Origin: Coriobacteriaceae bacterium AM113-163
Lineage (GTDB): Bacteria; Actinomycetota; Coriobacteriia; Coriobacteriales; Coriobacteriaceae
Assembly: GCA_027673765.1 (NCBI GenBank)
Contig: JAQDWB010000006.1
Span: forward strand, 1-64,000
DNA length: 64,000 nucleotides
Direction of reading: 5' to 3'
Program-made: the position numbers and the translations under genes
Notes under the pieces: generated by a model
The model's database searches: none
Seen by the model: only the letters and a program-made list of their open reading frames with translations
Told to the model about the DNA's origin: nothing
In this document: one piece after another, positions 45,169 through 55,171 of the stretch
How the letters are laid out: every line of letters begins with the position of its first letter
Position numbering within the stretch: position 1 is the first letter of the stretch

Positions 45169-47910
45169 GTGGCAGACGATATCAACAATAACGAGGGTAT
45201 GGACGAGGCCGGCGACGCCGGTATGCCCGATGATCTGAAGCGCCTGCTTGCCCGTGCTGAGCAGGGCGAGGACGGCGACCCGGACGCCTATAACCCCGAT
45301 GCCGATGATGATGAGGAAGAGGACGACGACGCCGAGCTCGAGGAGAGCTTTGGCGAAGTCGACCGTGGTGCCTCGGCCGGTGAGGATATCAACGGCGGCC
45401 AGCTCCAGATTTCGGAGTTTGGCCGCGAGATGAAGCAGTCGTTCATCGAGTATTCGATGTCGGTCATTACGGCCCGCGCCCTGCCGGACGTGCGTGACGG
45501 CTTAAAGCCGGTGCACCGCCGCATCCTGTACGCAATGAACGAGAGCGGCATCTACCCCAACCGCCCACACAAGAAGTCGGCCTGGACGGTCGGCGAAGTT
45601 ATCGGTAAGTACCACCCGCATGGCGACTTCGCGGTCTACGAGGCCATGGTTCGCCTGGCGCAGTGGTTCTCCATGCGCACGCCGCTCATCGACGGTCACG
45701 GCAACTTCGGCAACATCGACGGCGACGGCGCGGCAGCCATGCGTTACACCGAGAGCCGCCTGGCAAAGCCCGCCATGGAGCTGCTGCGTGACCTGCAGAA
45801 GGATACCGTCGACTGGCAGCCCAACTACGACGAATCGCTCGCCGAGCCTCAGGCGCTGCCTGCGCGCTTCCCCAACCTGCTGGTCAACGGCAGCCAAGGC
45901 ATCGCCGTCGGCATGGCCACCAATATCGCCCCGCACAACCTCACCGAGGCGATCGAGGCAACCTGCTACCTGATCGATAATCCCGACGCCACTGTCGACG
46001 AGCTCATGCAGATCATGCCCGGTCCGGACTTCCCCACCGGCGCCATCATCATGGGCAGCGCCGGCATTAAGCAGAGCTACGAGACCGGCCGCGGCTCCAT
46101 TACCGTGCGCGCCAAGGCCCACGTGGAATCCACCAAGACCGGCCGCAACCGCCTGGTCTTTACCGAGATTCCCTACATGGTCAACAAGGGCACCCTGCAG
46201 GAGAAGATCGCCCAGCTCGTCAACGACAAGCGCATCGAGGGCATCTCGGACATGCGCGATGAGTCCAACCAGAAGGGTATCCGTCTGGTCATCGAACTCA
46301 AGAAGGGCGTCATCCCGCAGGTCGTGCTCAACAACCTGTACAAGTACACCTCGCTGCAGACGACCTTTGGCGCCAACAACCTGGCGCTTGTCAACGGCGT
46401 TCCCAAATGCCTGAGCCTGCGCGAGATGCTGCAGCACTACATCGACCACCAGGTCGACGTCGTCACCCGCCGCACCCGCTTCGACCTTAAGAAGGCCCAG
46501 GCCCGCGCGCATATCCTTGAGGGCTACCTGATGGCCCTTGACCATATCGACGAGGTCATCAGCATCATCCGCTCCTCGCAGACTGATTCCGAGGCCAGCA
46601 GCCGCCTGATCGAGCGCTTTGGCTTTACGCCCGAGCAGACCACGGCCATCCTCGAGATGAAGCTGCGCCGCCTGACCGGCCTGGAGCGCGACAAGATTCA
46701 GGAAGAGCTGGACGGCTTGCGCCGCGCCATCGCCTACTACGAGGACCTGCTGGCGCACGAGGAGAAGATCCTGGGCGTCATTAAGGAAGAGATGCGCGAG
46801 ATCTCCAAGAAGTTCGGCGATAAGCGCCGCACCGAGATCAGCCATGTCGAGAAGGACCTGGACGTCGAGGACCTCATTGCCGATGAGGACATGGTCGTGA
46901 CCATCACCCACACCGGCTATGTCAAGCGCATCCCGGTGGCCGCCTACCGCGCCCAGAAGCGCGGCGGCAAGGGCGTGTCGGGCGTCAACCTCAAAGAGGA
47001 CGACGTCATCGACGAGATGTTCATCGCGTCCACGCACGAGTACGTGCTGTTCTTCTCGAGCAAGGGTAAGGTCTATCGCCTGAAGGTGCACGAGCTGCCG
47101 GTGGGTACGCGCCAGGCGCGCGGTACCGCAATCGTCAACCTGCTGCCCTTCGAGGAGGGCGAGAAGATCGCGAGCGTCATCAGCTGCCGCGAGTTCCCTG
47201 CCGACGAGTACCTGATGTTTGCCACCAAGAGCGGCATGGTCAAGAAGACCGTAATGAGCGCATATGACCGCAGCCGCCGCGACGGCCTGATCGCTATCAA
47301 CCTGCGTGACGACGACGCGCTGCTGAACGTGCGCCGCGTGCGCGAGGGCGACAAGATTATCCTGGCCACCACCGCGGGCAAGGCGATCATGTTCTCCGAG
47401 GAGCAGGTGCGCGCCACCGGCCGCGATACTAGCGGCGTTCGCGGTATCGGTATGAAGGACGGCGTGAGCGTTCTGGGCATGGAAGTCACTAACGGCAACG
47501 GCGATCTATTCGTCATCACCGAGCGCGGCTACGGCAAGCGCACGCCGGTCGCGGACTACCCGGAGCAGAATCGCGGCGGCCAGGGCGTCTACACCATCCA
47601 AATGACCGAGCGTAAGGGCAACCTCGCGGCCATGAAGACGGTGGGCCCGCAGCACGAGTTGTTCATCGTGACGGAGGGCGCGACGGTCATTCGCGTCAAG
47701 ACCGATGAGATTAGCCAGACTGGCCGCGCTACCCAGGGCGTCAAGATGATGACCGTCGACGACAACGACCGCATCTGCGCCGTAGCCCGCATGACAGCCG
47801 CCAAGGAGAAGCCCGAAGGCGAAGGCGCCGAGGCCGCAACCGACGTCGAAGAGGCCCCAGTCGACCTAGGCGACGGCAACGACATGCCAGAGGATCTCCT
47901 AGACGAGTAA
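45169..47910 (+). CDS. gyrA: DNA gyrase subunit A with acidic N-terminal extension and Phe at the Ser83 position
   Basis: 913 residues. The first ~78 residues are an unusual Asp/Glu-rich extension before [20 protein letters not shown]. The catalytic Tyr193 lies in [11 protein letters not shown]. The quinolone region reads [18 protein letters not shown]: Phe154 occupies the place of E. coli Ser83, and Glu158 that of Asp87. The GyrA box is QKRGGKG in the C-terminal wrapping domain, and the extreme C terminus is acidic. It pairs with GyrB to introduce negative supercoils. No parC/parE genes are in the window. ATG 45169? The start is the first codon of [10 protein letters not shown], read as GTG with GAGGTAAC upstream. 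Confidence 0.97.
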   Translation: MADDINNNEGMDEAGDAGMPDDLKRLLARAEQGEDGDPDAYNPDADDDEEEDDDAELEESFGEVDRGASAGEDINGGQLQISEFGREMKQSFIEYSMSVITARALPDVRDGLKPVHRRILYAMNESGIYPNRPHKKSAWTVGEVIGKYHPHGDFAVYEAMVRLAQWFSMRTPLIDGHGNFGNIDGDGAAAMRYTESRLAKPAMELLRDLQKDTVDWQPNYDESLAEPQALPARFPNLLVNGSQGIAVGMATNIAPHNLTEAIEATCYLIDNPDATVDELMQIMPGPDFPTGAIIMGSAGIKQSYETGRGSITVRAKAHVESTKTGRNRLVFTEIPYMVNKGTLQEKIAQLVNDKRIEGISDMRDESNQKGIRLVIELKKGVIPQVVLNNLYKYTSLQTTFGANNLALVNGVPKCLSLREMLQHYIDHQVDVVTRRTRFDLKKAQARAHILEGYLMALDHIDEVISIIRSSQTDSEASSRLIERFGFTPEQTTAILEMKLRRLTGLERDKIQEELDGLRRAIAYYEDLLAHEEKILGVIKEEMREISKKFGDKRRTEISHVEKDLDVEDLIADEDMVVTITHTGYVKRIPVAAYRAQKRGGKGVSGVNLKEDDVIDEMFIASTHEYVLFFSSKGKVYRLKVHELPVGTRQARGTAIVNLLPFEEGEKIASVISCREFPADEYLMFATKSGMVKKTVMSAYDRSRRDGLIAINLRDDDALLNVRRVREGDKIILATTAGKAIMFSEEQVRATGRDTSGVRGIGMKDGVSVLGMEVTNGNGDLFVITERGYGKRTPVADYPEQNRGGQGVYTIQMTERKGNLAAMKTVGPQHELFIVTEGATVIRVKTDEISQTGRATQGVKMMTVDDNDRICAVARMTAAKEKPEGEGAEAATDVEEAPVDLGDGNDMPEDLLDE

Positions 47911-47950
47911 GAGGCCCTAGCTGGTAAAAATCATCAGACCCCTTACATCG

Positions 47951-47983
47951 GCGGTCGGCGCACTGCGCGCCGACCGCTTTTTT
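47951..47983 (+). terminator. gyrA terminator
   Basis: GCGGTCGGCGC/GCGCCGACCGC hairpin followed by TTTTTTG. Confidence 0.9.
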
Positions 47984-48001
47984 GACAATCTTGAACCTCG
48001 C

Positions 48002-48137
48002 GTCGGCGCCGGCTGCCCGGCGGCATACGAAGTCGATCGCGAGTTCCGCACGAGCCGGAGAGCACTTAATGTGCTCTCCGTGCGAGCAGGACTGTCCGAG
48101 CAGGCGACTTCGCATGCCGCCGGGCAGCCGGGCCGAC
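48002..48137. repeat. Long nested inverted repeat between gyrA and the tRNA cluster
   Basis: Outer arms of about 33 bases (48002-48035 and 48105-48137) pair with few mismatches (for example GGCTGCCCGGCGGCAT with ATGCCGCCGGGCAGCC). Inside, GGAGAGCAC/GTGCTCTCC (48057-48065/48071-48079) with flanking GCACG/GTGCG forms a second hairpin. No T-run follows, so it is not a standard terminator. It is either a structured RNA or an intergenic palindromic repeat. Confidence 0.75.
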
Positions 48138-48164
48138 ACCCCTCAAAGATTTTCAAAAAAGTTG

Positions 48165-48194
48165 TTGACGCGCGCGTAACGACTCGTCTAATAT
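48165..48194 (+). promoter_or_regulatory. Promoter of the tRNA Ile-Ala-Ile cluster
   Basis: TTGACG (48165-48170) and TAATAT (48189-48194) with an 18-base spacer, 14 bases before the first tRNA. Confidence 0.8.
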
Positions 48195-48208
48195 ATCCCT
48201 TGCGCGAT

Positions 48209-48285
48209 GGACCTGTAGCTCAGTTGGTTAGAGCGTCCGGCTGATAACCGGGAGGTCACAAGTTCGAATCTTGTCAGGTCCACCA
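48209..48285 (+). tRNA. tRNA-Ile (GAT), copy 1
   Basis: 77 bases with encoded CCA. Acceptor GGACCTG/CAGGTCC and anticodon loop CTGATAA reading GAT. Identical to the copy at 48433-48509. Confidence 0.98.
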
Positions 48286-48296
48286 CTTTCTTTCGC

Positions 48297-48341
48297 AATA
48301 AACACCCCAGCGAGAGCCGAGTCGCCGCTGGGGTGTTTATT
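48297..48341 (+). repeat. Strong hairpin between tRNA-Ile and tRNA-Ala
   Basis: AATAAACACCCCAGCG/CGCTGGGGTGTTTATT perfect stem. It may terminate part of the transcripts or guide processing; the T-run is only that in the stem. Confidence 0.7.
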
Positions 48342-48352
48342 ACTGTCTCCGT

Positions 48353-48428
48353 GGGGGTTTAGCTCAGCTGGGAGAGCGCGGGCTTTGCAAGCCTGAGGTC
48401 AGGGGTTCGATCCCCCTAACCTCCACCA
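48353..48428 (+). tRNA. tRNA-Ala (TGC)
   Basis: 76 bases with encoded CCA. Acceptor GGGGGTT/AACCTCC, anticodon loop TTTGCAA reading TGC, T-arm GGGGTTCGATCCCC. Confidence 0.98.
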
Positions 48429-48432
48429 TGAT

Positions 48433-48509
48433 GGACCTGTAGCTCAGTTGGTTAGAGCGTCCGGCTGATAACCGGGAGGTCACAAGTTCGAATCTTGTCA
48501 GGTCCACCA
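48433..48509 (+). tRNA. tRNA-Ile (GAT), copy 2
   Basis: Identical to the first tRNA-Ile over all 77 bases and four bases downstream of tRNA-Ala. Ile and Ala tRNAs are usually inside rRNA operons, but here they stand alone. Confidence 0.98.
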
Positions 48510-48523
48510 TCAAAACTGTGAAG

Positions 48524-48553
48524 AGCCCTGGGGCGTTGCCTCGGGGCTTTTTT
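48524..48553 (+). terminator. Terminator of the tRNA cluster
   Basis: AGCCCTGGGGC/GCCTCGGGGCT hairpin followed by TTTTTTC. Confidence 0.85.
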
Positions 48554-48667
48554 CTTGTCTGCGATAAATCTCATTTTGGTTTTGTGTGCTGTGCGAAAGA
48601 TTGGGTAGTATAGCTATTCAATGCGGCGGGCTGCCGCGTGTTAACCGCTACGTACCGGAGGTGTTCC

Positions 48668-49168
48668 ATGGTTCGTGTCGACATAGAGACCATCGTCATG
48701 GCCGCCGGTCCCGTGCCATCGCTTATCGTGCTTCGTGAGCGCAGCAGCAAATCGGACTCGCCCGCGCCGCTGCGTTCCCTTTCCATTCAGACTGGTTCGT
48801 TTGAGGCTGCGGCAATCAGCCGTGGCATCGATAGCGGCCGAGCCGAGCGCCCGATTACCCATGACCTGTTGCTCGATACTGTTGGCGCCCTGGGCGCCAA
48901 GCTCGAGCGCATCGAGATCGTTCGCGCCGAGCCGCCGGTGTTCTACGCGACGATCGTCGTACTGGCCGATGGTGACGAGTGCAAGATCGACGCCCGTCCC
49001 AGTGATGCCATTGCTCTTGCCGTGCGCAGCAATGCCCCCATGTTTGTGGAGGACGACATCATGAATCGCCTGGGCACTGTTTCTACCCACGCCGAGGAAG
49101 TCGACGACGAGCAGGAGTTCGAGAAGTTCGACGAGTTCGTCCATACGCTCTCCCCCGATGATTTCTAA
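48668..49168 (+). CDS. Bifunctional nuclease family (DUF151) protein
   Basis: 166 residues. The DUF151 fold is visible in LPSLIVLRERSS-like PSLIVLRERS, FEAAAISRGIDSGRAERPITHDLLLDTVGALGAKLERIEI (in parts), FYATIVVLADGDECKIDARPSDAIALAVR (in parts) and the acidic C terminus. Some members show RNase/DNase activity in vitro; the cellular role is unclear. ATG 48668 is preceded by GGAGG seven bases upstream. Followed by two uncharacterised genes on the same strand, so probably an operon. Confidence 0.9.
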   Translation: MVRVDIETIVMAAGPVPSLIVLRERSSKSDSPAPLRSLSIQTGSFEAAAISRGIDSGRAERPITHDLLLDTVGALGAKLERIEIVRAEPPVFYATIVVLADGDECKIDARPSDAIALAVRSNAPMFVEDDIMNRLGTVSTHAEEVDDEQEFEKFDEFVHTLSPDDF

Positions 49169-49201
49169 ATGCGGGGCGGCCAGGATGCGGAGTGTTCGCT
49201 G

Positions 49202-49558
49202 ATGGCCGGCGGTATGTCGGCCGAGGCGGCTGCGATCGCCCGCGAGGCCCAGATGCGCTCGGAGGCTTCTGAGGCGGCTCGCATTGCCTATGTGACGCAG
49301 GCCCGCACGCTTCGCGAACGCCGCGGCTCGTTTATCAAGATGGTTGTCATCTCCGCCCTTGTCGCGGCAATCTGCTCGCGCCTTCGTGGTACAGTTGGTG
49401 CGCTTGGGTTTTCGATCTCTACGGGCCTCGTGATCTGGGGCGTGGTCGATGCGGTAATGCTGACCAGTCAGATCAAGGTGCTCGACAAGCGCGCGATGGA
49501 TATGATGCGCGCCCGCGACGCTGCCGCCAAGATCGCCGCCGAGGCGCAAGAACTGTAA
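49202..49558 (+). CDS. Hypothetical membrane protein
   Basis: 118 residues if begun at ATG 49202, which has GGAG nine bases upstream. An ATG right after the DUF151 stop (49169) adds 11 residues with no ribosome site. N-terminal and C-terminal Ala/Arg/Glu-rich helices flank one or two hydrophobic helices (MVVISALVAAICSRL and LGFSISTGLVIWGVVDAVML). No known domain. Lies between the DUF151 gene and another unknown gene. Confidence 0.65.
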   Translation: MAGGMSAEAAAIAREAQMRSEASEAARIAYVTQARTLRERRGSFIKMVVISALVAAICSRLRGTVGALGFSISTGLVIWGVVDAVMLTSQIKVLDKRAMDMMRARDAAAKIAAEAQEL

Positions 49559-49588
49559 CGACGCCAGACTCGATGGGAAGGTCTAAAG

Positions 49589-50038
49589 ATGGCACAGGAT
49601 ATGCAGGACGCCGGTAACGTCTCCGCCGAGCTCGACGCCATGGTGTGTGACCTGATCGGTGCGTTCTTGGACGACCTGGCCGCCGGTGAAAACCCTGGCG
49701 TGGTCGTGGCAATTGAGGATGCCGCTTCCAACCGTTATCTGGCGGCGCTCGATGAGGATGGCGAAGAGGCGTGCCTCGAGGCGGCTACCAACTTTATCTC
49801 CGAGCACAAGATGGGTCTTAAGGACGAGGGCCTGGGCCGTATCGCCCGCTATGCCATCGGCTACACCGGCTGCGTTGAGATTGATGGCGGCTATCACGAT
49901 GCTCTGCTCGTGAGCTTCTTCGAAACCACGCTCGAGAGTGGTTTTTCGGCATACGTTCTGTATGAGGGCATGGGTGCCGGCGATGGTTTTATGTGGAGCG
50001 ACCCTGAACCTGCAGGTGAGGAAACCCCTCTTATCTAA
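49589..50038 (+). CDS. Conserved hypothetical cytoplasmic protein
   Basis: 149 residues, acidic, no signal peptide or helix. Contains GVVVAIEDAASNRYLAALDEDG (quoted in part) and ARYAIGYTGCVEIDGGYHDALLVSF (in part), which look like one alpha/beta domain. Not recognised. A ribosome site GGAAGG precedes the ATG. Located between a small membrane protein and typA; its operon status with typA is unclear because 117 bases separate them. Confidence 0.7.
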   Translation: MAQDMQDAGNVSAELDAMVCDLIGAFLDDLAAGENPGVVVAIEDAASNRYLAALDEDGEEACLEAATNFISEHKMGLKDEGLGRIARYAIGYTGCVEIDGGYHDALLVSFFETTLESGFSAYVLYEGMGAGDGFMWSDPEPAGEETPLI

Positions 50039-50155
50039 AATCGCTAAAATAAACGAGTTTTCGGTAAAAGGCTCAATATTCCCGCTGAGCGTTGTGTTGC
50101 TGGGCGGGTCGCATACGCGTGCCGTTTGTATATGGATAGAAGATAGGGGAACTAC

Positions 50156-51994
<1,839 letters not shown>

Positions 51995-52021
51995 GCGCTG
52001 GGGCTTATAACCGCCAATAAG

Positions 52022-52055
52022 AAAGGGCGTCGACCGCGATGGTCGGCGCCCTTTT
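52022..52055 (+). terminator. typA terminator
   Basis: AAAGGGCG-CGACC/GGTCG-CGCCCTTTTT hairpin. Confidence 0.9.
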
Positions 52056-52062
52056 TGGTGCA

Positions 52063-52116
52063 AGGGGGACAGGTTCGCTTGCACCACCACAAAGGTGCCT
52101 GTCCCCTTTGTGGTGG
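52063..52116. repeat. Pair of mutually exclusive hairpins (GGGGACAGG element)
   Basis: GGGGACAGG (52065-52073) pairs with CCTGTCCCC (52098-52106). CCACCACAAAGG (52084-52095) pairs with CCTTTGTGGTGG (52105-52116). The two share bases 52105-52106 and interleave, so only one can form at a time. It lies between convergent genes. Confidence 0.6.
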
Positions 52117-52123
52117 TTGGCGG

Positions 52124-53269
52124 CTAGGCGGTGGGGAGTTCCGGCGTATTAGCCGGCTGTTGCGACTTGAGGTGAGCGTTGCGCCAGATGATCTGGATAA
52201 CATAGCCGAGCGTGAAGACAAAGGCCACGCCGCTGATGAAATCGCCTACGAGGGGGATTGCCGTAAGCGCGCCCGCGGCCACGCCGCCCGCGGCTGCCAT
52301 GGCGTAGCGGTTCTGGTTGTGTCCGACCATGCGGGCGATCGCGCACCCCGCAAAGGCGCTCGACACCAACGCGATGCCAATAACACCGCACATGAGGGCT
52401 CCGGCAAGCGACAGACCAGCGATAGAGATAATTAGCAGTAGGACGGCGGGGACGATAGCAATCGTGCCCAGAAGACCGCTCACCCACAGGGGCATGGGGC
52501 GCTGGTGGAGCATGCCGGCGGCGCTGGCGGTTGCGCGCGGAAAGACGAGTTCGAGCAGTAGGGCGACAAAGCAGGTGGAAAGCGCCGCGGCGACGATACC
52601 GCCGATGACATCGTTAACGGTGGAAGTATCTTCGTTCTCGGTGCGGTCGATCTTGAGCGCACCGACCTCGGCTCCCGCGGCACGCTCGGGGTCCTCGGAG
52701 ACGTGAGCGTTCACGGTGCCGGTGATGCGGGCGTTCTTGCCCAGGATGAGCTTGTCGGCCCAAACCTCGACATCGCCCTCGACGGTGCCATCGATAGTCA
52801 CCGTATCGCCCGCAAGCGCTGCCGACTTGGTAGAGCCGCGCAGGGCAACCGTCTCGCCTATCGCATAGAAACAGTTGGCGGTGCTGTCGGAATTGAGCAC
52901 GACATGCTGGCCGGCAACGGTCACGCTGCCATCAACCGTAGTCTTGGCAATGTCGATGGTGCGCGCCGCCAAGCGGACGGCGCCGCCCACCGTGCAGTCG
53001 CGGATGGAGAGGCTCTCGCCTGTTGCAATTATGTCGCGGCCGATGGACGCATCGTCCAAGTTGAGGGCCTGACCTGCCCAGTACAGGTCACCTTCGACGC
53101 CGGACGAATTGGCGTCATTGTCGGTCGCGAGTACGTTGCCTGCGGTGTCTGTGCCGGCGAACGACGCCGTGGGAAGTGCGGTGACCGCTAGGGCGACGAG
53201 CGCGAATAGGATCGTGATGCGGACCCACGCTTTACGGCGCTGGGTCGACGGGAATTGATTACAGGGCAT
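52124..53269 (-). CDS. Exported polymer-forming (bactofilin-like repeat) membrane protein
   Basis: 381 residues. The signal peptide ends near TASFAG. Short beta-helix-like repeats follow (IGRDIIATGESLSI, VGGAVRLAARTIDI, VDGSVTVAGQHVVL, VEGDVEVWADKLIL), the right-handed ladder pattern of polymer-forming/bactofilin domains but outside the cell. The C-terminal half has four or more helices. The start ATG 53269 has AAGGA six bases upstream; longer frames lack a signal peptide at the end. The function is unknown, possibly an envelope scaffold. Confidence 0.8.
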   Translation of the reverse strand: MPCNQFPSTQRRKAWVRITILFALVALAVTALPTASFAGTDTAGNVLATDNDANSSGVEGDLYWAGQALNLDDASIGRDIIATGESLSIRDCTVGGAVRLAARTIDIAKTTVDGSVTVAGQHVVLNSDSTANCFYAIGETVALRGSTKSAALAGDTVTIDGTVEGDVEVWADKLILGKNARITGTVNAHVSEDPERAAGAEVGALKIDRTENEDTSTVNDVIGGIVAAALSTCFVALLLELVFPRATASAAGMLHQRPMPLWVSGLLGTIAIVPAVLLLIISIAGLSLAGALMCGVIGIALVSSAFAGCAIARMVGHNQNRYAMAAAGGVAAGALTAIPLVGDFISGVAFVFTLGYVIQIIWRNAHLKSQQPANTPELPTA

Positions 53270-53375
53270 AGTGAATCCTTCGTCAGATGCTCGACATACA
53301 CCTAACAGGGTACCCAACGCGTGGGCGCTCTAAAAGAACCTCTCGGTTGCATTTCGAAGGATGAGCCCGCGCAAT

Positions 53376-54065
53376 CTACTTTTTGTGGTGCAAAAAGCGC
53401 GCGATGTCCTCTTCGGTGGGGCTTTTGATGTCAAAACGCAGCGACAGCCAGCGCAGCCCCATGGTTACCGCAACGCATACGATCAACGCGGTGATGTTGC
53501 TGACGACACCGCTCATGACAAGGCATACATAGCTCGCCGAGCCGGCGATGGCTGCGATGGCATAGAAGTTGGTGCGCTGGAAAATGCCCGGTACCACGCC
53601 CATAAAACTGTCGCGCAGCATGCCGCCGCCCACCGCGGTGAAAAAGCCCATCATGATGCACACCGCCGGCGCAAAGCCGTAGACCAGTGCTTTGTCTGCT
53701 CCGGTGGCGGCGTAGATGCCGACTGAGATGATGTCGAGCAGGGGAATGAGTTTTTCGGGCTTGTCGACGATTGCCGGGAAAATGTAGATGATGGCTGCCG
53801 TGGCAATGGAAAGCGGGAGCGCCATCGGCTGGTTGAGGATGTAGACGTTGCCCACCTGCAGCGTCATGTCGCGCAAGAGACCGCCGCCCAGACCGCAGAC
53901 CACGGCGAGCGCGACCGCGCCCACCAAGTCGAGCTTGTGCTCGCGCGCGACCAGCACGCCTGAGATCGATGCCGCGACAACAGCGAACATCTCGAGCCAA
54001 AACGGAATAGCGACCATGGCATCCGTGGCGTGTGAGGTAACGGTCATAGCGGCGACGACGGGCAA
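53376..54065 (-). CDS. TRIC/UPF0126-type cation channel membrane protein
   Basis: 229 residues, seven likely helices in two homologous halves. Each half has a glycine-rich GxGGG(ML)xRD motif (GLGGGLLRDM and AVGGGMLRDSF), the hallmark of UPF0126 proteins. Their archaeal and bacterial members form trimeric TRIC-like potassium/cation channels. The TTG at 54065 has AAAAGGA seven bases upstream; ATG 54047 has none. Confidence 0.88.
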   Translation of the reverse strand: MPVVAAMTVTSHATDAMVAIPFWLEMFAVVAASISGVLVAREHKLDLVGAVALAVVCGLGGGLLRDMTLQVGNVYILNQPMALPLSIATAAIIYIFPAIVDKPEKLIPLLDIISVGIYAATGADKALVYGFAPAVCIMMGFFTAVGGGMLRDSFMGVVPGIFQRTNFYAIAAIAGSASYVCLVMSGVVSNITALIVCVAVTMGLRWLSLRFDIKSPTEEDIARFLHHKK

Positions 54066-54179
54066 GATGGGGTCCTTTTGGTTGCGGGTTTAGACAATGC
54101 CCGTACATAGTACATGGTTGGCGGGCGTGGTGACCCTATTGCTCGGTAAACGGTCGGGACTGGGAACGGTCATGGGTAC

Positions 54180-54246
54180 CAAACATGTACATCAGCCTTC
54201 AAAGATGTCGAAAAATGTCGGTTTTGGAGGGTGACGTACATGTTTG
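54180..54246. repeat. 67-bp palindromic repeat
   Basis: CAAACATGTAC (54180-54190) and GTACATGTTTG (54236-54246) are perfect arms, extended inward by TCAGCCTTCAAA/TTTTGGAGGGTGA. The loop carries a duplicated ATGTCG. No T-run. It resembles a miniature palindromic intergenic repeat. Confidence 0.7.
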
Positions 54247-54288
54247 AGATTCAAGGTGAAATCGAAAGCAATGGGGGCGTGGCTGAAT

Positions 54289-54428
54289 AGGAGGGATGTC
54301 CAAATTTTGAGCGGAGCTCAAAATTTATTCGGTCGGCTTGCACCGACCGCACTGCGCTAAAAACGCGCCAGTGGCGCGTTTTCTTTACGCTCCGCGCCCT
54401 GGCGGGTTCGAATCCCTCCTCCTCCGCC
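54289..54428 (-). repeat. tRNA-associated hairpin module (tRNA-Ser copy)
   Basis: A short direct 3'-end relic AGGAGGGAT (54289-54297) is followed by three hairpins: AAATTTTGAGC/GCTCAAAATTT (54302-54326), GGTCGG/CCGACC (54331-54348) and AAAACGCGCC/GGCGCGTTTT (54360-54382). Then come CGCTCCGCGCCC and a 25-base perfect inverted copy of the tRNA-Ser(CGA) 3' end (54404-54428, matching 54494-54518). The rest of 54066-54288 holds only the palindrome described separately. Confidence 0.75.
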
Positions 54429-54454
54429 GTATTTGCTTGTAAGGGACTCTAAAC

Positions 54455-54482
54455 AAAAAAGCCCCCGTTTTCGGGAGCTTTC
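54455..54482 (-). terminator. Terminator after tRNA-Ser (CGA)
   Basis: AAAGC-CCCG/CGGG-GCTTT hairpin followed on the minus strand by TTTTTTG. Confidence 0.8.
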
Positions 54483-54492
54483 TCAACCAAAA

Positions 54493-54583
54493 TGGCGGAG
54501 GAGGAGGGATTCGAACCCTCGTGACCTTATACAGGCCAAACGGTTTTCGAGACCGCCGCATTCAACCACTCTGCCACCCCTCC
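54493..54583 (-). tRNA. tRNA-Ser (CGA)
   Basis: 91 bases with long variable arm and encoded CCA. Acceptor GGAGGGG/CTCCTCC, anticodon loop CTCGAAA reading CGA. Confidence 0.96.
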
Positions 54584-54593
54584 GCGTGGGGTA

Positions 54594-54622
54594 AAAACAA
54601 AGCAGGCTCGAAGGCCTGCTTT
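54594..54622 (-). terminator. Hairpin between the two tRNA-Ser genes
   Basis: AAAGCAGGC/GCCTGCTTT stem followed on the minus strand by GTTTTT; a terminator for tRNA-Ser(GGA), possibly partial. Confidence 0.75.
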
Positions 54623-54631
54623 GGAATTAAC

Positions 54632-54722
54632 TGGCGGAGAGTCAGGGATTTGAACCCTGGAGACGCTTTTGACGCCTACACGATTTCCAATCGTGCTCCT
54701 TCGGCCACTCGGACAACTCTCC
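54632..54722 (-). tRNA. tRNA-Ser (GGA)
   Basis: 91 bases with long variable arm and encoded CCA. Acceptor GGAGAGT/ACTCTCC, anticodon loop TTGGAAA reading GGA. Confidence 0.96.
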
Positions 54723-54738
54723 GTTAAATGCGAAAGTC

Positions 54739-54766
54739 AGTATACACGAGGAATCGCAAAGTGCAA
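54739..54766 (-). promoter_or_regulatory. Promoter of tRNA-Ser (GGA)
   Basis: On the minus strand TTGCAC (54761-54766) and TATACT (54739-54744), 16-base spacer, 16 bases before the tRNA. Confidence 0.65.
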
Positions 54767-55007
54767 ACAGAAAAGTTGGCATTTTTTAAAACGCTTGGCC
54801 GTGCTTGGCGCTGCAGTGGGGCTTGAGGTGCCAAAAAACGGCTTCCGACCAGCGTGGTTGATCAACTCAATTGTTCAAAAAAGGGTATTCATAAGCGACT
54901 TGGCAATGAATTTAAAAATCTTTGGGTGGTGCTGTGGGCCACTGGTATGCATTTTGCGACCACAGCCTTGTGCCCGTTGACCTGCGGCTTGGCTCAGCTT
55001 GTCCCCA
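54767..55007. other. Non-coding stretch before the rpsF leader
   Basis: Part of a 505-base gap between tRNA-Ser(GGA) and rpsF. Short open frames here have no ribosome site or recognisable protein. An imperfect TTGGCA/TGCCAA inverted repeat with T- and A-runs lies at about 54775-54840. Nothing else is supportable. Confidence 0.4.
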
Positions 55008-55075
55008 CGGCACCGTATCTTGTCAACAGATCCGTCAAGCTTTTGGTCAGCATTTGGTTGGAATGCGCATGAAAC
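55008..55075 (+). promoter_or_regulatory. Repeated 11-bp-phased motif upstream of rpsF
   Basis: GTCAAGCTTTT, GGTCAGCATTT and GGTTGG follow one another at 11-base spacing, then GCGCATGAA. Homologous to 17058-17120 upstream of the adhesin gene. Confidence 0.45.
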
Positions 55076-55171
55076 GTCGTGTGAGTATGGGCATATGTGG
55101 AGGTCATGAGGTTGTAGCTGCATATTCTTGCAGCCTAGGAGGTTGAAAGATATTATTACCAAGTCTTTTCC

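Noticed and set aside
54854..55072. Short frame before rpsF
   Set aside because: Covers the phased-repeat region, lacks a ribosome site and resembles no protein.
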